Assembly (NCBI GenBank): GCA_030849805.1
Contig: JASANZ010001984.1
Span: 1 to 29,564 of the forward strand
Origin: Sergeia podlipaevii
Lineage: Eukaryota; Euglenozoa; Kinetoplastea; Trypanosomatida; Trypanosomatidae
Length of the DNA stretch: 29,564 bases
Direction of reading: 5' to 3'
Positions 24,139-29,564 of the stretch are shown piece by piece (position 1 is the first letter of the stretch; every line of letters begins with the position of its first letter). The position numbers and the translations under genes are program-made. The notes beneath the pieces are model-generated. The model worked only from the letters and a program-made list of their open reading frames with translations. It made no database searches and was not told the origin of the DNA.

Positions 24139-26730
24139 TTACCTACCCAAGTTCACGTACGCACTCGGGGTCACATCGGGATCATGCCGCTTCGTGAAGT
24201 GCAAGCGCGACACCGCGTGTGGGCGTCGATCAACGGCAGGCAACACGCAAGATGCAACGTTCATCTGATTGTTGCCGCTGCCGTCTGCTGCGCTTCCGCC
24301 ACGTCCATGAATCGGGGATACAGAAGCTGATGCGCTAGTGTACATACTCGCCTGGTTCCCCTCGCCACGCGCGCTGTGAACTGCCCCGACTACGTCAAGC
24401 AAACCCCTGCCAGGACGATCCGTAAAGGACATTGGCTGCGGTTGCTTCTGCTGTGGCTGCCTGTGGTACATCCGAGGCTGATGGGACGCCGAGGACGTCG
24501 GTGCTTCAGGTTTTTTTGGCGTGGTTGCCGCACTTGCTTGTGCGTTCACGGTTGTCTCCGCGATAGCTGCGCGCATGTTGGCAGGCATTTCACCCCAGTT
24601 GAACTTTCCAACGTCCACCGCTCCCTTCAGTCCGCTCGCCACCTCCGGGGTCACATATGCGGCGCTGTCGTTGGCCATCACGTCCTCGATGGTGCGGGTG
24701 CGGCGGAACTGGCTGCAGTGCAGCTGATTGACGTCAACAGCCTTGGCCGTCGAGAGGGAGCACGAACCGCGCGCGATATCCTCGCGGTTTTTGTGACTCC
24801 GTGACGCCTTGAAATGCTTGCTTGTGCAGTCGGGCGTCTCTTCGTTCTTGCGCTTACTGGCGGCGAGAACGGCGGTGGTGTTCCCAACGCCATTCATGGC
24901 AGCTGCGCCGCGCGTGGTCTCGCCATAGTACATGGGGGCCTGTGCAGTTGGGTTGCGTCGAGCAGGCCTCATGCCGTTCTCAAAGCGCGTGCCATCCGTA
25001 AAGCCGAAGAGATGATTGTAGTTGAGCATGCGTGTGTCCTGCGGGGGGTCGTGCGGCACGAAGTAACCTTTGCTCTTGTGATTATAGTACACGAAATCCC
25101 TCTGTTCCCGCACGGGCTTGCAGTGACTGAAGTGGTGACGCCGCCGCTCACGCTGCGCGTTGAGTTCGTGATACGTCATTGGGTCCAGTAAGTCCTCCTC
25201 ACGTGGCACCGTACTGGAGACATTGCCGCCAACAATTCTCTGGTTGCGGTTCAACTCTGCGTATGTACTGTTGTTAGTCCTTCCCCACGTTCCCAACTCG
25301 GAGGCAGTGCGACGTGTGCCGCTTGGTAATGACATTTGCAGCATTTGCTGTTGCTTTCGCGAGGAAAGCATCCGCAGTGGGGTTTGGTTGCCTGGGCTGG
25401 TGCCCCTGTGCCTCTGGCTATCGCCCGAGCGGGAGCGCGCAGAGAGGTTGTTGCCCATACTTTGCTGCTGTTGTCTCTCATACTCTTGAGCGCGAAGACG
25501 CCTGTAGTCCATGTTGCTGGGGACCGCACCGAGAGTGGGCTCGCTGCCATAGAAAGATCCCACAAGTACCTCGTCTGGCATGGCGTCGGTGGAGAGGAGA
25601 TATCGGGAGTACGAACCAGAGGCCATGCGGTTAACGTGACTGTTGTCGTTGCCGCGGCGAAACTCCGCGAGCACCTCACCTCCCGCTACCGCGCTGCCGC
25701 TCATCGCCGCCACAGAGGCGGCGCTGGCATAGTCAAAGAGCGCGTGATTGACAGGGTTCTCGTCAAGGAGCTCGGCGGGGTGTCGCGTACTCCGCTCGTG
25801 GGATATCGTAACAGAGGCAAGGCGAGACTGGGTACGCCTTGGAGATGTTTCATTCGACCGCTGCTGTTTCTGCGGAGAGGAGGATGAGGCTTCAGAAGTA
25901 GGCGATACCGCTGCATTTGCCTTTACGGATGACTCCTGAGGCTTTAGCGCACTCTCCGTGAAGGGAGGGGCTGCTGCTGCTGCTGCTGCTACCGCTGTTG
26001 CGGATGAAGGCTGACTCTCTTCGCCTGCTTCCGTGAAAGACACCTCGCTCACGCCCACCTCCTCCACCTGCTGTTCATCCGGGATAGCCTCGATATTTGC
26101 GTTCGCATCTTCCTCCACCTCCTCAAGCGTCTCCACTAGCTCCCCTGTAGGGTGTGTCACAACCTCTTGCTGCTGCTCTCCTTCCTCCTCTGCTGCAGCT
26201 GGTTCAGTTAGTTCCGGCTCCACCTGAGGTCCCATGCTTCCTTGTTCCCTTTCTCCCTCTTCGTCCAGTGGCAAAGAAGCATCTACCACTACATCGGCCT
26301 CATCATCGGCCGCCACAGCAGTGGCACTATCGTCATGGTTGCCATCGCTGACTTCTTCTACTACAGCTGCCTCCACTGGTGCATCCCCCTCGGGGGCTTC
26401 CGTGCCAGTCACAGGCGGCTCTTCGTCTTCAACGTCCATTTGTTGTTGTTGTTCTTCTTCTTCTTCAAGACCTTCTGCACCCTCAGCAGCATCATCACTA
26501 GCTTCTTCGACGTCGTCCATCACCACCACTGTGCTGACTTCGCCTTGTTCTCCTTCTTGGTCTTGTTCTGCTTCTGGTTCTTCAACCAACACTTGCTCTT
26601 CGGCTTCACCTTGAAGAGGAGGCGTCACCTGAGTGTGATCAAGCAGCTCAACCGTTGTGGAATGTTCCGATTGCTGCGCCTCCTCTACATCGTTGTGATC
26701 CACCTGCAGCAGTGCGTTTTCCTCTTCCAT
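24139..26730 (-). CDS. acidic-headed hypothetical protein, 863 aa
   Basis: Function not recognised. Start ATG at 26730-26728 (M-E-E-E-N-A-L-L-Q). Residues 1 to about 240 are extremely acidic, made of Glu/Asp/Gln/Val/Ala with hardly any Lys or Arg. A Ser/Ala-rich linker follows. The second half is basic and looks conserved in blocks: about 308-423 (LLDENPVNHALFDYASAASV, SYSRYLLSTDAMPDEVLVGS), about 515-593 (PMTYHELNAQRERRRHHFSH, DFVYYNHKSKGYFVPHDPPQ, LNYNHLFGFTDGTRFENG) and about 670-733 (FRRTRTIEDVMANDSAAYVT, GKFNWGEMPANMRAAIAE). The C-terminus has SRLHFTKRHDPDVTPSAYVN. The Tyr/Pro/Gly-spaced blocks without globular character recall microtubule-bound or flagellar structural proteins, but no named domain is seen. 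The acidic head and basic tail could interact or bind tubulin and partners. No signal peptide or membrane span. Stop TAA at 24141-24139. Confidence 0.9.
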   Translation of the reverse strand: MEEENALLQVDHNDVEEAQQSEHSTTVELLDHTQVTPPLQGEAEEQVLVEEPEAEQDQEGEQGEVSTVVVMDDVEEASDDAAEGAEGLEEEEEQQQQMDVEDEEPPVTGTEAPEGDAPVEAAVVEEVSDGNHDDSATAVAADDEADVVVDASLPLDEEGEREQGSMGPQVEPELTEPAAAEEEGEQQQEVVTHPTGELVETLEEVEEDANANIEAIPDEQQVEEVGVSEVSFTEAGEESQPSSATAVAAAAAAAPPFTESALKPQESSVKANAAVSPTSEASSSSPQKQQRSNETSPRRTQSRLASVTISHERSTRHPAELLDENPVNHALFDYASAASVAAMSGSAVAGGEVLAEFRRGNDNSHVNRMASGSYSRYLLSTDAMPDEVLVGSFYGSEPTLGAVPSNMDYRRLRAQEYERQQQQSMGNNLSARSRSGDSQRHRGTSPGNQTPLRMLSSRKQQQMLQMSLPSGTRRTASELGTWGRTNNSTYAELNRNQRIVGGNVSSTVPREEDLLDPMTYHELNAQRERRRHHFSHCKPVREQRDFVYYNHKSKGYFVPHDPPQDTRMLNYNHLFGFTDGTRFENGMRPARRNPTAQAPMYYGETTRGAAAMNGVGNTTAVLAASKRKNEETPDCTSKHFKASRSHKNREDIARGSCSLSTAKAVDVNQLHCSQFRRTRTIEDVMANDSAAYVTPEVASGLKGAVDVGKFNWGEMPANMRAAIAETTVNAQASAATTPKKPEAPTSSASHQPRMYHRQPQQKQPQPMSFTDRPGRGLLDVVGAVHSARGEGNQASMYTSASASVSPIHGRGGSAADGSGNNQMNVASCVLPAVDRRPHAVSRLHFTKRHDPDVTPSAYVNLGR

Positions 26731-26738
26731 GCTGGTGA

Positions 26739-26740
26739 CT
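26739..26740 (-). promoter_or_regulatory. candidate trans-splice acceptor for the 863-aa gene
   Basis: The minus strand reads a T-rich tract (TTTATTTTTATTCTTCTTTC) and then AAAATAAG with AG at 26740-26739, only about 8 nt from the ATG. An alternative AG at 26842-26841, after TTTTCTTTTTTA, would give a leader of about 110 nt that also has no ATG. Either site leads to the same start codon. Confidence 0.4.
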
Positions 26741-26840
26741 TATTTTGAAAGAAGAATAAAAATAAAAATAATAAAAGAAATATCTGGCTCTCTTGCTTCT
26801 TGCGTTGACTTTCTTTGTTGCAATTTAAAATGCAATTGCT

Positions 26841-27448
26841 CTTAAAAAAGAAAATTCCTCTTAGTAAACACAGTTCCCACACGTGGGGCTCTGTAAATAA
26901 ATAAATATATATATATATATGTGTATGACCTGATTATTCCACACTCTATATACATGTGCATTGAATGAGAGATGGAAAGAGAAAATGAGAAGAAAAGAAG
27001 AAATGAAGTAGTGGCTTTATGAGTGTATATTGACAGGTTGTAACAATAAGTTCCATGAAAAAAAGGAAACACCTTCTCAATGACCAAACAAGACTCCTCC
27101 CTCAACTCAACATTTTCACTTCTTTTTCTCTTTTCTTTCTTAGCGTCTACTGCTGCATTGCGATAGAGAAATCACATGTGTCACCTTCAAAGAAAATGTT
27201 TCGTAGGCTCCACTGTGTAGTGACAAACTTTTGTAGGCAACACTTTTCATGCATTACACACACACAAAAAAAGGAAAATTCATGCCGTTGCATTTGAAAC
27301 AACAACAAAAAAAGAAATTACATCACACAGACACACAAACATACAGGGGGCAAGTAAACAGCGTATCTTTTCTTTCGCCTAATCAATCTTTACATAAACA
27401 CAATGATATCCTTTACATACTTTTTTTTTTACCTTTTCTTTCTTTCTT
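26841..27448. other. AT-rich spacer, mostly 3' UTR of the 310-aa gene
   Basis: No supported gene. TA repeats at about 26905-26920, purine-rich sequence at 26965-27010, CA-rich runs at 27255-27270 and a poly-T run at 27421-27430. Frames of 80-90 codons here are Phe/Ser/His-rich and do not resemble proteins. Confidence 0.65.
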
Positions 27449-28381
27449 CTACCACTCAGGTAGACTGCGCACCGCAGCAATGTCTTCCCTATCCCTCACA
27501 CAAGTAGTTTGAGCGCGTCGCGTAGACCGCAAGTTCTCACGCACCTGCCGTGCGTGAAGGTGATCATCACTGCATTCGTCAGGCCGCTCAGCGCCTAGGT
27601 AGGGATTGGAGCCGATGCCAGTCGCCTCGTTCACATACCCACAGGAGAAGACAAATCCATTCACTGCAGCTGCCCGCTGTGCAGAGGATGTCGCAGCAAC
27701 AGCAGGAGCCCCGGTAGCAGCGGAGGAGGATAGCGGCGCCCCATCGCCACCAAGCGCAGGGGATGCAGCGGCTGTCACCGTTGCTCCTCCTTCACTCAAA
27801 CGCACCTGCTCTTTTCTTGGCGAAGAGGTGACCCCACCACCGCCTATACCGTGCCAGAGGCCTAGCTGCACTACACTGTGGTCAGGGGCCCGATCTACTT
27901 GTGCCTTCCCCCGTTTCACTTTACCGTCTAATCCTTCAAACTTCTCTCGTGCTGCAAGAGCCTCTATTGCGTCCGGGTGAGTGCTCTCCTCAAAGTTATA
28001 CACACCACGCCCCTTCCCATGTGGGCGGTATCGCGCCGCACCCGATGGAGACTCCGCATACGCCTTCGTCGGTCTCCACGGCTTCTCCATCGCTCTCTCC
28101 TCCTCAAAATGTCGTTTGCCTCCGTTTTTCACATTTAGAACGTAGCCGTCGCCCGCGGGTGATCCTTTTGTGTTATCGCCATTGCCGCTGTATGGCACCA
28201 CTAGCGCCACAGTCATGTGACTGCGTGTGAGGGGTTGTGGAGCGTAGTCACGGCCCATCGTCTTCAGCCGATATCCTGGGTGATTCCCTGGGATCGAGCT
28301 GTCACCATACTTCGTAGGGTAGTTGGAGTTTTTAAAAGCAATACTGATGTTTTCGCGCTCATGAAAAGGAACTTCTGGCAT
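27449..28381 (-). CDS. hypothetical protein, 310 aa
   Basis: Function not recognised. Start ATG at 28381-28379 (M-P-E-V-P-F-H-E-R), the first ATG after the acceptor at 28472-28471. Three blocks look conserved: residues 1-60 (NISIAFKNSNYPTKYGDSS, HPGYRLKTMGRDYAPQPL); about 95-160 (EEERAMEKPWRPTKAYAES, YRPHGKGRGVYNFEESTH, DAIEALAAREKFEGLDGK); and the C-terminal 65 residues (FSCGYVNEATGIGSNPYLGA, then a basic stretch ending in AAVRSLPEW). A disordered Ala/Ser/Thr-rich linker at about 180-240 separates the last two. There is no signal peptide, membrane span or catalytic motif. The many Tyr-Pro-Gly turns with a lack of globular core resemble small microtubule-lining or cytoskeleton-bound proteins, which is inference from composition only. 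Stop TAG at 27451-27449. Confidence 0.85.
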   Translation of the reverse strand: MPEVPFHERENISIAFKNSNYPTKYGDSSIPGNHPGYRLKTMGRDYAPQPLTRSHMTVALVVPYSGNGDNTKGSPAGDGYVLNVKNGGKRHFEEERAMEKPWRPTKAYAESPSGAARYRPHGKGRGVYNFEESTHPDAIEALAAREKFEGLDGKVKRGKAQVDRAPDHSVVQLGLWHGIGGGGVTSSPRKEQVRLSEGGATVTAAASPALGGDGAPLSSSAATGAPAVAATSSAQRAAAVNGFVFSCGYVNEATGIGSNPYLGAERPDECSDDHLHARQVRENLRSTRRAQTTCVRDREDIAAVRSLPEW

Positions 28382-28470
28382 TTTTTCTTTTTGTTTTTCT
28401 CCTCCTATCTAATGTGCTTTTTTTTGTTTGTCGTTGTTCTACGTTACGCTCTCCCCTTTCCTCTTCTATA

Positions 28471-28472
28471 CT
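28471..28472 (-). promoter_or_regulatory. candidate trans-splice acceptor for the 310-aa gene
   Basis: The minus strand reads GTTTATTTAACTTTTGCAG, with AG at 28472-28471, after a longer pyrimidine-rich stretch (CTCTCTCTTCCTC near 28570-28585). The leader of about 89 nt is A-rich and has no ATG before 28381. Confidence 0.45.
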
Positions 28473-29564
28473 GCAAAAGTTAAATAAACGATATCCTTTA
28501 TATAGTTGTTGTAATGCGCAGCGGTATGAAGCCAACGACAGCAATAGTAACATAAAATCAAGAAACATCAGAGGAAGAGAGAGAGGATTTTCAGATAACA
28601 TCACACGATCTTTTTTTGTTTTCCGTGTGAGTGAGAAGGGTGAAAGGTGTAACTAGTCGCACACAATTCTTCTTCTCTGACTTGCAGAACAAAGAGAGAA
28701 AAAAAAAAGAAGAATATCAAAAACAAGGGGGCTTAAAGAGAGACATCACAAAGGACTCTCATGAAGACGCTTTTTTTTTTCTTTTATTTACGTGTATGTT
28801 ACGTCCTAAGTGATAAAAGAAACTTCCCTAACTCCACTCATCCCTCACGCACGACCAGATCGACATCTATAAGCACACCCACACAAATATCTGCGCCACA
28901 CACACACACACTCGGTTTTTTTTTTTTAAATAATAATAAAATATGCCTATAGTAACTACATGAGTGAGCTTGCAATGGTTGGCTATAATGTAATGACTAC
29001 GCATGTGGCGCACACAGGTGTGTATGCATATGTATATCGCTGTCGCTTTATATATATATATATGCTACGATCCATGCCCTTTTTTTTGTTTGTTTCGTTC
29101 TTTCCCATGACGTGCTACTACACACACGCAATAGAAGAAGAAGAAGAAGAAAAAAGTGATAAAGGAAGGAGGGAAAGAAAGCAGCAATGCATGCGGTACT
29201 ATGTACTCTCAAACACTTCCCACACACATTTTCCAAAGCATGAAATATACGAAGAAAAGACAAGACAGGAGGGAGAAACAACCATTGCAGAGCATACACA
29301 AGCCAAACGTAAAGAAAAAATAAAGCAGGAGGGCGAACTAAGAAGAAAGAAAGAAAAAAAAGCATAGAGAAAGGAAAGCGACAGAAAAAAAGAAACATCC
29401 CCTCCTTTTGTTTGCTTCTCTCTCTTTTATCCTTTTTCGCCCTTCCTCTTCGTTCTCCGCAGCCACAACGCTGCAGTGACTTGTATGATCACCGCACACA
29501 CACACACATACACACCTCCCCCCCCCTGCACGCAATATCCACCACCTACACACAAACAGACTCC
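28473..29564. other. spacer at the right edge, no supported gene
   Basis: About 1.1 kb of upstream spacer and, at the far right, presumably the 3' UTR of a gene beyond the window. It contains poly-A and poly-T runs, CA repeats (28899-28912, 29499-29512), TA repeats at 29049-29064 and GAA repeats at 29132-29152. A strong pyrimidine tract with AG lies on the minus strand at 29338-29339. Frames of up to 135 codons on the plus strand are Lys/Arg/Glu-rich simple sequence. Confidence 0.6.

Noticed and set aside
26242..26748. 168-codon plus-strand frame with hydrophobic segments
   Set aside because: It is antisense to the Glu/Gln-rich head of the 863-aa gene; GAA/GAG/CAA codons read as TTC/CTC/TTG on the other strand and imitate membrane spans.
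28960..29367. 135-codon plus-strand frame and 116-codon minus-strand frame at the right edge
   Set aside because: Both are made of GAA, AAG, TA and poly-A/T simple sequence, and neither has a sensible start context.

Overview
The window looks like a piece of a trypanosomatid (kinetoplastid) chromosome, probably closer to Leishmaniinae than to Trypanosoma. This is an inference from gene layout and base composition, since no rRNA, tRNA, spliced-leader or telomere sequence is present to fix the lineage. It contains seven complete, intron-free genes, all on the minus strand, so transcription runs from high to low coordinates as in a polycistronic unit. The genes are GC-rich. They are separated by AT-rich spacers full of homopolymers and microsatellites. 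Upstream of every start codon there is, on the minus strand, a pyrimidine-rich tract followed by an AG. In all seven cases the chosen start is the first ATG downstream of a plausible AG acceptor. This is what trans-splicing would require, and it helped to fix the starts.

In transcription order the layout is as follows. 29564-28382: leader and upstream spacer, including a strong pyrimidine/AG block near 29338 with no obvious gene behind it. 28381-27449: conserved-looking 310-residue protein of unknown function. 26730-24139: 863-residue protein with a very acidic Glu/Gln-rich N-terminus and a basic, Tyr/Pro/Gly-containing second half. 24138-21786: long 3' UTR (about 2.2 kb) with two G-quadruplex motifs and an island of complex sequence with a weak resemblance to an AP-endonuclease relic. 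21785-18129: 1218-residue low-complexity protein. 17464-13544: 1306-residue coiled-coil protein. 12490-11636: the one gene with a confident family assignment, an LYR-motif SDHAF3/ACN9-type succinate dehydrogenase assembly factor with an unusual insertion of about 90 residues. 9862-2858: 2334-residue, largely disordered protein with several helical islands and an ordered C-terminal domain. 1168-275: 297-residue protein with a possible mitochondrial presequence. Bases 1-29 may be the first codons of a further minus-strand gene.

There is no sign that these genes form a functional operon. Neighbours in a trypanosomatid transcription unit are usually unrelated and are controlled after transcription, so the long 3' UTRs are the most likely regulatory DNA here. 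Several proteins (863, 1306 and 2334 residues) look like cytoskeletal or flagellar structural proteins in a general way, but no named domain supports that. The plus strand carries many long open frames; most are shadows of the GC-rich, low-complexity genes.
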